A stretch of DNA of 64,000 bases. Source: Siphonodentalium dalli (lineage: Eukaryota > Mollusca > Scaphopoda > Gadilida > Siphonodentaliidae). The notes beneath the pieces are model-generated. The model saw only the letters and a program-made list of their open reading frames with translations. It searched no databases and was not told the origin of the DNA. Positions within the stretch are counted from its first letter, which is position 1, and each line of letters opens with the position of its first letter. Shown here in pieces: positions 49,120 through 58,965 of the stretch. A program made the translations under genes and the position numbers. Where the stretch lies: assembly GCA_032622095.1 (NCBI GenBank), contig CP136061.1, forward strand, positions 259,938,077 to 260,002,076, in the 5' to 3' direction.

Positions 49120-52100
49120 AAGGAATTGTGTTGTATTCACCCACAACAAGTCGTTTGGTGTACACAGATCGGAATGTTTTTGTTTGCTCTTCACTAATTA
49201 CTTCTCGGTTCTTTGTGCGTTTAATTCTGCATGGATAGTTTATGACACATTGAAAGTTTGATCGGTCGTTAACACATTCAACCATTGAATGAAAATTTAC
49301 TTGCTGTTTAGTTTTATAATCCAGAGTGATACCCTTGACCTTACATACAGATTTTATGACACCATCTTTCACGTACTGATATCCATAATTGTTTGGTCCT
49401 AACCCTAACAAATTATGATTTTAGCATCCGGATGTTCATCAGTCCATTTACCAAGGTAGCTGTCTTCTGTTTTGATATTTTCTTTTTCTGCATCGACAAT
49501 ATATATACAGCTATCGGTGTCGAAATACAACACCCTATCTTGGAGTTTTTCTAAAACTTTATACAACTCCAAGCGTGCATATGCTGTGACAAATGATGCA
49601 ACAACTACATTGGCAGATGGATGTGGTTCTATAATATCAGTTTTATTTTCATATGTGAATAATATGAATTTATCATGTTCAAAAATTTCAACTGCTTTGA
49701 CGGTGATATTTTTATCAGTTAGTAGTTCAAAATATCTGGATGGTTCTGAGATATATTCCGTTTTAGTTTAGAATGTTATTTTGTGCATTTTGTCCCCATA
49801 TGCAATTTATCATTAATTTTGCGCACTGGCGGAGTCCTGGGTTTTTTCGATTTTTTTATTTTTTTCAAGTTTTATACCTTCAACCTCATAATAATCTTTA
49901 ATGTATTTATCTTTATCTTCTTCACTTTTAACAGAATTTGGATATCCACTTGCTTCTTGTTTAATTTTGAGGTATTTATCAATGTAATATCTGTATACTT
50001 TGTCCGACCACTCAGTCCAATGCCAAATTTGATACACTTCCAGAATTTGGTAGCCCAATTCTATTGCTTTGAATAATTCTACATGCGTCCAAACTCCAAC
50101 TAATGCACGCTGCTCAGTTTTATGACTACACTGCCCATGTTCATTTTCTGCACAAGTTTTACACAATGTATATATTATTTTGTTATTACAGTGGATCGGT
50201 ATCACTGGAATGTACAATTTATTTGGAGGTAATACATTGCATTTAATGAGTCCTTTGTAAGATTTGATGTCTCCTATTTGTTCCTGACTTGGAATTGTAG
50301 GATGGCCAAGAGGGTACTCCCTATATTTATTCACAATAGGGTACAAATAGGAGACATTAGTCCTGCCACCAAATAATGCTTCCCTTGGTTTAATTGGGTC
50401 TTGATGCAAATAGAATTGATCCATAGTTTGTTTTAAATATTTTTCTTCTTTACATTTATTGTCCAGGTCATGTTCCCAGATGCATATTAATTTGCATCCC
50501 AAGCTTTTGATTTCATTTCCGTTTTTATTGTTTTTTCATACAATTCATACAATTCATGCATTGTTATATTACTGTATGGGTTTCGGCTGTTTCTATCTGG
50601 ATAACAAGTAGGACATCCATGAAAAAAAGTTCCCATACATCTCATACACTGTGTTTGATTCTGCATGATAGCCATCAACAAAATATATGCCTATTTTAAC
50701 TTCACCACCATTTAAAGCATGTTTTATGTTTATATTTTGTTTTGAAGCAATGTATTGTAGCCATCGAATTGCTTTCATTGAAAATTTACGCGCTTGTGGA
50801 TATCCAGCGTCTGAAATTATACCTAGATAATTCTCTGGTAATGAATTTTTTCTCCATGCAAGGTTACAGGTTTGAGCTAATGTTATTGCTTCCCGGAATG
50901 GATCTATTTGATCAGTTTCCATTACACATAGTCTGAATTTGCCACATCCACATCTTAAAATGTCTACATCTGATTTACAATACTTTTGAATTTCTTTTTG
51001 GAAATCGAAAATATCCTCACCACTAGCTTCGTACCATTTCAGAAATGAATCCCTATTTTCCTCAGACATGATTTCAGGTTTATAGCATTTTTTGTATAGA
51101 TATGGTCCTACGTAATTCTGAAAGTCCTGTGTATTTGCCCAATGTGGAAAATAACCTTTAGCCATTTCTTCAAGTTGGAATGTTTCTGGAAATTTAGATA
51201 AGGCCATTGGGATGAAACTCAATGAATCGATTACTCTAACACCATTACATTGTAAACTCAGTATGTGGTTACCATTCATAGTAACATTAGGTTTTGAATT
51301 TCCATTGTACACCAAGTAATGCAAGAGGAACTGACTATCGTAGCCTCTTGCATTGTGAGCAATACATGTTGTGCCATATGGTCGTTGGTGTAAAACAACC
51401 ATTTACAAAATCTTTCCAATACATTTTCACCTTTAAAAACATATTCTCTATTTGACAATACAGAATCACATCAATTGCACATTTCATCAATGGGCTTACA
51501 TATACAATTTTCACAAGCAGTTTGTGCAACACAAAAAATGGGTATATGGACACCAGTATCTTGTTGACATTCAAAATAAAAAAATATGAATGGTACATTT
51601 ACTTCTTTCTGTGTTTCTTTCTTTTCGTACTGTTAGATATGACATCTGTGGTCTGATGGAACGATTTCCTTACAGTATTCCTTACACTTCTTTGTTCCTG
51701 AACAGATATGTCTTTTCTCATTTCGTGTGACGATTTAAACCCCGCATTTCTGGCATTTGTGTATCATATCACAAATAGTTTTGTCTTGTTTTGGTAATTT
51801 TTTCAAATGATTGTCGAGACATCGTTTACTTCTAAAAGTCCTCTTACATTTGGTGCAGTGTATCCCTCGTTCAAATGGACATATCTGACCATCGAAACAC
51901 AAAAAATACACTTGTATGGACATAAATGATCAACTCTGCTATTCGTACCGACACCACAGTGCTCACAGTAATAATGACATCCAAGGAATCCTGTGACAGT
52001 TGTGATCACATCGTAGTGGTTGTCATTGAAATATAGATTGACAACTGTACTTTCTTTCCAAACTGGTGGTGGTTGAAAAAGAAAGCCTTCGTCAGCAAAT

Positions 52101-52750
52101 TGATTATGTATTTTTATAACATTCTCCGGATATAATTGTTCCTGCATAATTTTGTATTCCTCAACCCCGCAACTGGTGTCGTGTGTTATCCCCACTTTAA
52201 CCAACAATGACTTTGCAGCTTCCCGCTGTGGAGCCCTTGCTGGTCTCGTAATCCGTTTCCATTGTTGCTTCCATTCAGCGGTATCGTTTTTGTCAGCATT
52301 ACACATACCAACAACGACAGCCCTCGCAAAACACATGTTATCTTCTGCGTTCTGAATCAGAAGAATACTTTTCTTTACTGTTTTCATTTGATTTTTGTCA
52401 CCGAATGCTCCATAACGTAAGGTGTGTCTTGCGGTCCCTGCAGTCATGTTCGTGACTGTGATATCAAATGTCATCTGTCCGTCATGAATTTTTAATTTTT
52501 GTTCGATTGTGCAACTTTTTCTATGCTGTCAAGCAATAATTCACTCGTCAGGTCTTTTGCTTCAGTGAACGGAACGTGAATCCCTAGATCTAGCCCTGGA
52601 TGAAAGATGGAAATTCTCATTTGATCTTTTGGTCCTGCATCACACTCATCTTTCAAACTGTTCACAGAATTTTCAGAGATCTGGTGAACAGTTTGAAAAA
52701 TGGCTGATGAAATTCTTGATATGTGACGTTGTATTATTTGATGTTGTTTT
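49106..52750 (-). pseudogene. Protein-primed DNA polymerase B (Polinton pPolB), disrupted
   Basis: About 1,200 codons, the family's length. The N-terminal part opens near 52750 (IIQRHISRISSAIF, then MRISIFHPGLDLGIHVPF). After breaks near 52505 come NAEDNMCFARAVVVG and a Cys-rich zinc segment (CEHCGVG, CTKCKRTFRSKRC). Exonuclease: ExoI reads YFECQQD (expected DFEC) near 51550, ExoII CIAHNARGYDSQFLL, ExoIII YCKSDVDIL. Polymerase: motif A region reads GGRTNVSYLYPIVNKY, lacking about 20 residues including the catalytic Asp; motif B NPGLRQCAKLMINCIWG lies past a frameshift near 49840; motif C VLYFDTDSCIYI is intact; the end reads YTKRLVVGEYNTIPYGWN. It would replicate the element from a terminal protein. 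At least five frame breaks and lost Exo and motif A residues make it inactive. Confidence 0.95.
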
Positions 52751-52860
52751 AAAGTTCCTCGAGTATTTATCGGTTAAATTTTTTATAGTATAAAATTTAC
52801 AATCATCATCCAGTCGCACTCTCTTTCGCTATCTGAATATGGCACAATGCCCTTCACCGT

Positions 52861-52975
52861 GAAATGCCGACGTGATGAAAAATCGCGTCGCTTTTATGCT
52901 CGGACACGGACATGCGCAGTCATCGTCCGTGTCAGAGCATAAAAGCGAAGCGATTTTCCATCACGTCGTCATTTC
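52861..52975. promoter_or_regulatory. Large hairpin in the divergent promoter region of the Polinton
   Basis: Two 50-nt arms (52861-52910 and 52926-52975) match as inverted repeats at 46 of 50 positions, around a 15-nt loop containing CATGCGCAGTC. It lies in the roughly 260-bp gap between the polymerase gene (minus) and the zinc-knuckle gene (plus, start 53009). A regulatory or replication role is inference. Confidence 0.85.
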
Positions 52976-53008
52976 ACTCACGACTGAATACCGCACCGAA
53001 CGCTCACC

Positions 53009-53511
53009 ATGGATCCACGGTTGCAGAGTAACAACATACAACATTTACGAAAAATTGCATTAGAAGTTTTAAAGAATACAAAGTTGATACCACCATACGG
53101 TAACTGTTTTAGATGCAATTCGAGTTCACATTGGGCTTTTCAATGTGATGGCGGTACGAAAACGAAGATTGATCAGATGATACAAACATCATTGATGCTG
53201 AGTGAATCTTCCTGTGAAGTCTACTTGGACGCACACATCAGACAGCGATTATCTCGCACCATATGATGCTAGTTTAATTGACATTGATAAACCTGAGTCA
53301 TCAACTAACGAGATCGCGGATGTGAAAGCTGAAAGTGGGGAACAATGCAATTCAACCGCGACATCAATTAACGCGATCGCGGATGTGAAAACAGAGTGGT
53401 GAATTATACGCCTCAACCGAGGTGTCAAATGATGAAATCACTATTCTAAACACGGAGTATTCGCAGATGGAAGTGATAAACGCTGTAGCCAAAGGCGCTG
53501 ACGTTACATAA
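53009..53511 (+). pseudogene. Polinton accessory gene with CCHC zinc knuckle
   Basis: Starts MDPRLQSNNIQHLRKIALEV at 53009. Residues 33-46 (CFRCNSSSHWAFQC) form a perfect C-X2-C-X4-H-X4-C zinc knuckle, as in nucleic-acid-binding Gag-type proteins. After a frameshift near 53240 a frame with DIDKPESSTNEIADVKAESG runs to 53402, and after another shift an open frame runs to TAA at 53511. The tail has imperfect repeats of the type 'IADVKxE' (EIADVKAES, AIADVKTE). Full length would be about 165 codons. Divergent from the polymerase across the hairpin. Confidence 0.6.
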
Positions 53512-53596
53512 ATTAAGCAAAACACTGTGCCTATCAGAAAGAGAAAAAGAAAAAAGAAAATTAAACATACATATACCATTCTTCATTCATACCGAA

Positions 53597-54104
53597 ATGG
53601 ATTACCGAGATCTGTATCGGAGCTATTTGGAGGAGGGGTTGATGGTGAGAGGTGTCTTTGGGGATGAAGCACAGATGATCTGGAAGTCTTTGAGCTTAGC
53701 AACAACGGGTTATGTAGATAACTTCTTCGATATCTACAGATATGCCATTATGCTGATGACAGATCACAGAGATCGGGTTTTCGGATTACCACCACGGTTG
53801 TTCGGATACACCAGATTGCTGGGAGCGTCAATACCGATGGTGCGACTCGCGGCTACCTTACTGCAGCGTTCTATCATGATTTTCTCAGGGCACAGGGTTT
53901 ACGAATTCTTGCAACTCTGGGGTATACCGACAGGACAGCCGTGCAATTGTGCCATTTGGTTGCGACGTTCCCAAAATCACTTCCAGGTTTATTCACACCC
54001 GAATACACAGTGCGGTTTCTTTTGAAACCATCCAAAAGGGCCTCACAAATTTTTCGAAAGATACGCTCTAACATTGCTATTGTACGATTTGTTCATTGTT
54101 CTTG
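53597..54104 (+). pseudogene. Polinton accessory gene (right), similar to the left-end gene
   Basis: Frame 53597-54025 starts MDYRDLYRSYLEEGLMVRGV and has MIWKSLSLATTGYVDNFFDI and MVRLAATLLQRSIMIF, which align with the minus-strand gene at 43959-43528. Near 53925 another frame becomes more convincing (GYTDRTAVQLCHLVATFPKS, ending at 54104 after RKIRSNIAIVRFVHCS), indicating a frameshift. It reads outward to the right, while its relative reads outward to the left. Function unknown. Confidence 0.55.
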
Positions 54105-54257
54105 AACTTGGAGAGAATTTTCACATAATTTCTCAAATAATACTTGTTCATTCATCTTGAACTTGGAGAGAATGTTCACATAATTTATCAAAGAATACTT
54201 CCCTAACAATAAAACCTAAGAAAAACCCCACTACGCCCCTTCATATCTATAATCTGA
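54105..54257 (+). repeat. Direct repeat after the right accessory gene
   Basis: CTTGAACTTGGAGAGAAT, TTCACATAATTT and CAAA(T/G)AATACTT occur twice, at about 54102-54148 and 54155-54200, a near-exact duplication of about 50 bp. No coding frame. Confidence 0.8.
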
Positions 54258-54728
54258 TCACCATGTAGCATAATAATGCAGAGCGTATCTTTCGTGAATT
54301 TGAAGTGGCCCTGAAAAGGGCCGTTTAAAATAATATAAAAATCTTTTTTTTTGTTTCTTCATCACTATTATATCTTTCCCGAGTGATCCAAATGTTGATA
54401 GCTTCGTTGGTTCTTTCTGGAAACCATGTACTTGAATTGGTATGTCAATCGTCTGCGGTTTCAAGTTGATTGTACATTCAACCGGTCTTTGTGTTAACTG
54501 ATTTAGCAAGTCCTTCATTTCCTGACAAATATTCCGTAACAGCTTTGTCTGTTCTTCCCATTGCGAACTGTTGATAACTTGGTATATAACAGGTTGAATC
54601 GTTTGTTGTGTTTTCAAAATGACGCTAACGTTAATGACGTTAATGACGCTACAATTTACGCATGTAATAACGGTAACATCTTCGAGGTTCAATTCTATGG
54701 AATGCGCGGGCGTCGCTGACGAAGTCAT
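54258..54728 (-). CDS. Polinton-linked ORF of unknown function
   Basis: Uninterrupted 156-codon frame starting MTSSATPAHSIELNLEDVTV. Its start and about 80 bp of leader are close to those of the left accessory gene (MASSTTPARF at 44030), and its end shares the AAACGGCCCTTTTCA word with that gene's 3' end. The central bodies differ. VINVINVSV reflects a small tandem repeat (AACGTTAATGACGTTAATG). A middle helix QTKLLRNICQEMKDLLNQL could form a coiled coil. One of the few unbroken frames of the element. Confidence 0.5.
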   Translation of the reverse strand: MTSSATPAHSIELNLEDVTVITCVNCSVINVINVSVILKTQQTIQPVIYQVINSSQWEEQTKLLRNICQEMKDLLNQLTQRPVECTINLKPQTIDIPIQVHGFQKEPTKLSTFGSLGKDIIVMKKQKKRFLYYFKRPFSGPLQIHERYALHYYATW

Positions 54729-54950
54729 TGTGTTTTTCTACTAATGTTCCTTAACGTTAAATCAAGTGTGTTTCTTTTTTGCCAAAAACATCATATTTCT
54801 ATGAATAAAAAACACCGATTTGACTCGGAGAAGTTTTATATGTACCAGTTTACCATTATCTCATAACATATTTCACTGAAAGGTAACTTCTACGAGTACA
54901 TTTTACAGCGCTAGCGTTTTGTTAAAAAATATGCACTGGTAAAGTACCAC

Positions 54951-55075
54951 AATTTACTAATGCTTCGAGTTTTTCTCGTTATTATTCTAAGTTCAGTGTG
55001 TCCAGCGAAGGGGATCGCCCTTCGCTTATCACACTGGCATTAGAATCCGAGAAAAAAACGATACATTAGTAAATT
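54951..55075. repeat. Foldback element, about 125 bp
   Basis: Arms AATTTACTAATGCTTCGAG ... GCGAAGGG and CCCTTCGC ... GATACATTAGTAAATT pair over about 55-60 bp with scattered mismatches around a GATCG core. No ORF. Confidence 0.8.
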
Positions 55076-55149
55076 ATGCTCTTGTCTGTCAAAAAACCCT
55101 TCGAAGAGCTCACCTTACTCTTTGGAATCTAACACAACCTCTGGACCGA

Positions 55150-55460
55150 CGAGCCCGGCCCTGTGCGGCCACTCTGGCCCACCCCTTCGCTGTCGGCCAC
55201 TCTGGCCCACCCCCTCGCCGCCCGGGTAAACAAACTTGCTGGGGGCGGCCACTCTGGCACATGGGCCAGAGTGGCCGCCCCCAGTAAAAATTTTGGCCCA
55301 TGGGCCCGAGTGGCCGCCCACAGTAAATTGTTTGGCCCATGGGCCCGAGTGGCCGCTCCCAGCAAGTTTGTTTACCCGGGGCGAGGGGGTGGGCCAGAGT
55401 GGCTGTTCCCTAAACCGGGGACGGCGACTATGACACATGGGCCAGAGTGGCCGCCAATAC
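55150..55460. repeat. GC-rich foldback built from GGCCACTCTGGCC words
   Basis: GGCCACTCTGGCC and its complement GGCCAGAGTGGCC occur at least six times, each an SfiI-type GGCCN5GGCC site. 55180-55255 (CACCCCCTCGCC, GGGTAAACAAACTTGCTGG) is repeated in reverse at 55355-55410. ORFs in all frames are by-products of the GC content and repeats. Confidence 0.85.
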
Positions 55461-55585
55461 TACTTACAGGCCCCATTTAAATGGCCGCATTTAGTGTACA
55501 GGCCCCCTTTAAATGGCAGTATTTAGTGTACAGGGCCCCTTTAAATGGCCGTATTTAGTGTATAGGCCCCCTTTAAATGGTTAGT
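55460..55585 (+). repeat. 33-bp tandem repeat, about four units
   Basis: AGGCCCCCTTTAAATGGC followed by (A/C)GTATTTAGTGTAC is repeated at about 33-bp spacing from 55469 to 55580. Confidence 0.85.
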
Positions 55586-56470
55586 ATTTACCTTTCTGTT
55601 CTGGATGATGATAAAAGATAGCACCACTTTTTGTAAAAATGCGCCCTGGCATTCCTACGCTGAATAATAGGATTGTACACAACACGGCCCCAGCACATAT
55701 ATACGTCCTAGTGTTTGGTCCCATTCTCTGAAATATGATTTAAATAGCTGTCATCACACGTCTGAAGCACATTTGAGTGAATAATAACCACACAATGGAC
55801 TGGTCGTTACAATAGAACGCACCACTTTAAAGGACCATACACAACTTTGATAGCTCCACTGAGAACAATATACTTGTTATAATTATGCTACTGTCGATAA
55901 ACGCATACTGTAACAGCATAGTAATATTTCTCAATGGAGTTATCAAAATCGTGTACATAGAGAATAAATTTATTAACCGAGGGCACTAAATTAGATTCGA
56001 ACCGAGCTTCAGCGAGGCTCGAAAAGAATTGAGTATAGAATTCCGTTGCGACGAATTTGAGATCCATTTGATCACATAATTTTAGCACGGAAAAAAAAAA
56101 CGATCTCGAAACGGCTGGAGTTAAAACAAAATAATATTGATTTCCTTATCACAACCAAAGAGGAAGTAAAGACACGTTCAAGAACAAATATAGTTTCATT
56201 TTAGATGTGTATTTTCATGTTGACGAAAATGTTCAACCACCCTTATCACACATGTTTCTATCACAGTAAACACTAAATAAACTCAACATAAATTGAATAT
56301 CATAATTATATCCTAATTGAAATAATAATAACAATGATCGATACCATTCACTAAGGTCTTACGTCAAAGTGTGTGGCGATAATACACGTGTGTCTTACTA
56401 AAAACTATAGGCCGGATTTAGGGGCTAATTATGTAATAAATTGTATGTACATAACATGATATTGTAATAA
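55586..56470. other. No gene seen; one direct repeat
   Basis: AT-rich. A 45-bp block with AAAATCGTGTACATAGAG and AATAAATTTATTAACCGAG at 55945-55990 recurs in the same orientation at 56535-56580, inside the next element. The small ORFs on either strand show no family features. Confidence 0.5.
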
Positions 56471-57373
56471 TCTCGATTGACGGCGTGTCTAAGGCGAGAA
56501 CGGCGCTTTTTTGGTGTCATGTCACAGCGTCAATCAAAATCGTGTACATAGAGGATAAATTTATTAACCGAGCGCACAAACTGTGTACAGATGAAATAAA
56601 AGTACAATTCCTGACAGATCCTTCATCACTACCTGGCATAGAGACTGCTGATATCAACACTATTGAGGACCTGCATCATCATTCATCCGACGTCTGTTAC
56701 TACCTTCATTGTGTGAGATACAGAACACTGTCTGCGAAAAAGTAACTTTTATAAATTAATACATCTGTGAATGCTGAATCTGCACGTCTCCACCACATCT
56801 TTGTTTTATCTAAGTATTATTTTAGGCTGTACATATGTATAGACCACAGTTAAGTGCGGATTTTACTCGCAACACGAGGTTGTAGCTAGAAGAAGAAGAT
56901 AAAAACGACAACGGGCATTGGAAATTTATAAATGAGAAGCACTTATAAGCTAAAACTGGCAACTAAACCATATCGTTCGCGGTCCAACTAAACCCGGTTT
57001 GGGAGATTAGACCTGAGATGACGAATTCGTCTTTCCGTCCATGTAAACCGCGATCCAGTAAAGACCACCTGGAATATTATGTACAGCTCCATCCATGTAA
57101 AACGCGATCCAGTAAATACGGATTCGTCATCTCATGTCTATAGCCTCCCAAACCGGGTTTAGTTCGACCGTGAATGATATGGTTTAGTTGTCAGTTTAAG
57201 CTTATAGAACGCAAACCAGTTGACAATTGACAAACAAACTTTCCCCCACACTTATAGGTGTAAGTGCTTCTCATTTATAAATTTCCAATGCCCGTTGTCG
57301 TTGTTAACGATTGACGCTGTGGCATGACACCCAACAAGCGCCGTTCTCGCCTTAGACACGCCGTCAATCGAGA
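56471..57373. mobile_element. TIR DNA element, about 0.9 kb, with nested foldback
   Basis: Terminal inverted repeats of about 65 bp, beginning TCTCGATTGACGGCGTGTC at 56471 and ending with its complement at 57373, match at all but a few positions. Inside, 56904-56945 pairs with 57261-57302, and CTAAACCCGGTTTGGGAG (near 56990) pairs with CTCCCAAACCGGGTTTAG (near 57146). No transposase; the 86-codon ORF at 56485 overlaps the TIR and is not convincing. Target duplication not clear. Confidence 0.85.
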
Positions 57374-57544
57374 ATATTTACAAACGTCGTACTTCAGACG
57401 TCGTGTGCTAGGAAATGGCTCAGCCGATGTTGTCGAATATTTTGACAATAATAGTGCATTCTTCGTACTGTTGTAGTGGCTGAGGCTTAAAAAATCAGTT
57501 TGAAGTAGTGAACTAAGCACTTAATATGTCTTTAAAGATATATA

Positions 57545-57660
57545 ATCCGAATTAACGCTCATATAGTATTATTTCGTTGGCTTTGGGGATAAACAATATT
57601 TGATTAGAGTCGAGGAACCCACCTATCAAAGCAAAGAATTATTATATATCGATTTCATGG
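57545..57660 (+). mobile_element. Left half of an AGGTAC-type TIR MITE
   Basis: TTGGCTTTGGGGATAAACAA, TTTGATTAGAGTCGAGGAAC and ATATCGATTT match 40015-40100. The 134-bp tandem array begins directly after it. Confidence 0.65.
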
Positions 57661-58965
57661 TCGGAGCATTTTGGGTCGAGTTCGTAAAAGTGGTCCGAAA
57701 AAGTGTCCGACCTGTGCTCGGTCCGATTTTTTTGGGGAAAATGTGGCAAATGACGCCAAATTCTCAAGTGGCCAGCTGGGCGGAAAATTTTGGGTCAAAA
57801 ATGTTTTGGGTAGAGTTGATAAAAGTGGTCCGAAAAAGTGTCCGACCTGTGCTCGGTCCGATTTTTTGGGGAAAACGTGGCAAATGACCACGGCAACGTA
57901 CTTATTGAAAAATTAAAAAAAATTGGGCCGAAAAACTTTGGGTCGAAAAGTTCGAAATGCCTCGAAATTAGGCAAAGTCTAAAAAATGAAGGGGAAATGT
58001 CGCCAATGGGTGCAAATTCTCAAGTGGCCAGCTGGGTGGAACATTTTGGGCCGAAAAGTTTTTGGGTCGAGTTCGTAAAAGTGGTCCGAAAAAGTGTCCG
58101 ACCTGTGCTCGGTCCGATTTTTTTGGGAAAATGTGGCAAATGACGCCAAATTCTCAAGTGGCCAGCTGGGCGGAAAATTTTGGGTCGAAAATGTTTTGGG
58201 TCGAGTTGATAAAAGTGGTCCGAAAAAGTGTCCGACCTGTGCTCGGTCCGATTTTTTGGGGAAAACGTGGCAAATGACGCCAAATTCTCAAGTGGCCAGC
58301 TGGGCGGAAAATTTTGGGTCGAAAATGTTTTGGGTCGAGTTGATAAAAGTGGTCCGAAAAAGTGTCCGACCTGTGCTCGGTCAGATTTTTTGGGAAAAAC
58401 GTGGCAAATGACGCCAAATTCTCAAGTGGCCAGCTGGGCGGAAAATTTTGGGTCGAAAATGTTTTGGGTCGAGTTGATAAAAGTGGTCCGAAAAAGTGTC
58501 CGACCTGTGCTCGGTCCGTTTTTTTGGGGAAAACGTGGCAAATGACACCAAATTCTCAAGTGGCCAGCTGGGCGGAAAATTTTGGGTCGAAAATGTTTTG
58601 GGTCGAGTTGATAAAAGTGGTCCGAAAAAGTGTCCGACCTGTGCGCGGTCAGATTTTTTGGGGAAAACGTGACAAATGACCACGGCAACGTACTTAGTGA
58701 AAAATAACAAAAATTTGGGCCGAAAAAAGTTTGGTCGAAAAGTTCGAAATGCCTCGAAATTAGGCAAAGTCTAAAAAATGAAGGGGAAATGTCCCCAACG
58801 GGTGCAAATTCTCAAGTGGCCAGCTGGGCGGAACATTTAAAGCCGAAAAGTTTTTGGGTCGAGTTCGTAAAAGTGGTCCGAAAAAGTGTCCGACCTGTGC
58901 TCGGTCCGATTTTTTGGGGAAATGACGCCAAATTCTCAAGTGGCCAGCTGGGATCCAAATCGACC
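57660..58965 (+). repeat. 134-bp tandem repeat with a higher-order period of about 790 bp
   Basis: Core units of 134 bp contain GTGGTCCGAAAAAGTGTCC, GACCTGTGCTCGGTCCGAT, GGGGAAAACGTGGCAAATG and CAAGTGGCCAGCTGGGCGG; clear starts lie 134 bp apart at 58094, 58228, 58362 and 58496. A different spacer (CACGGCAACGTACTTA ... CGAAATTAGGCAAAGTC ... GGGTGCAAATTCTC) appears at 57888 and again at about 58679, giving the longer period. Open frames on both strands follow the repeat and are not genes. Confidence 0.93.

Larger units (their letters stand above)
43500..54790. mobile_element. Polinton/Maverick element, decayed
   Basis: The order of genes is typical of a Polinton: protein-primed DNA polymerase B, retroviral-type integrase, minor and major capsid proteins and an adenain-like protease, all on the minus strand, plus accessory genes on both strands at the right. 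These elements are self-synthesising DNA transposons related to adintoviruses. The packaging ATPase and most of the minor capsid gene were not found. Almost every gene carries at least one frameshift or stop. I could not find long terminal inverted repeats or the usual 6-bp target duplication, so both limits are estimates. Confidence 0.9.

Noticed and set aside
43500-54790. Free viral genome (adintovirus) rather than a genomic element
   Set aside because: The genes are heavily frameshifted and embedded among host repeats, which fits an old integrated element.
55110-55480. Several ORFs in all frames
   Set aside because: They arise from the GC-rich foldback; no single frame is favoured.
56485-56745. 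86-codon ORF as transposase
   Set aside because: It starts in the TIR, has no DDE or other motif, and is too short.
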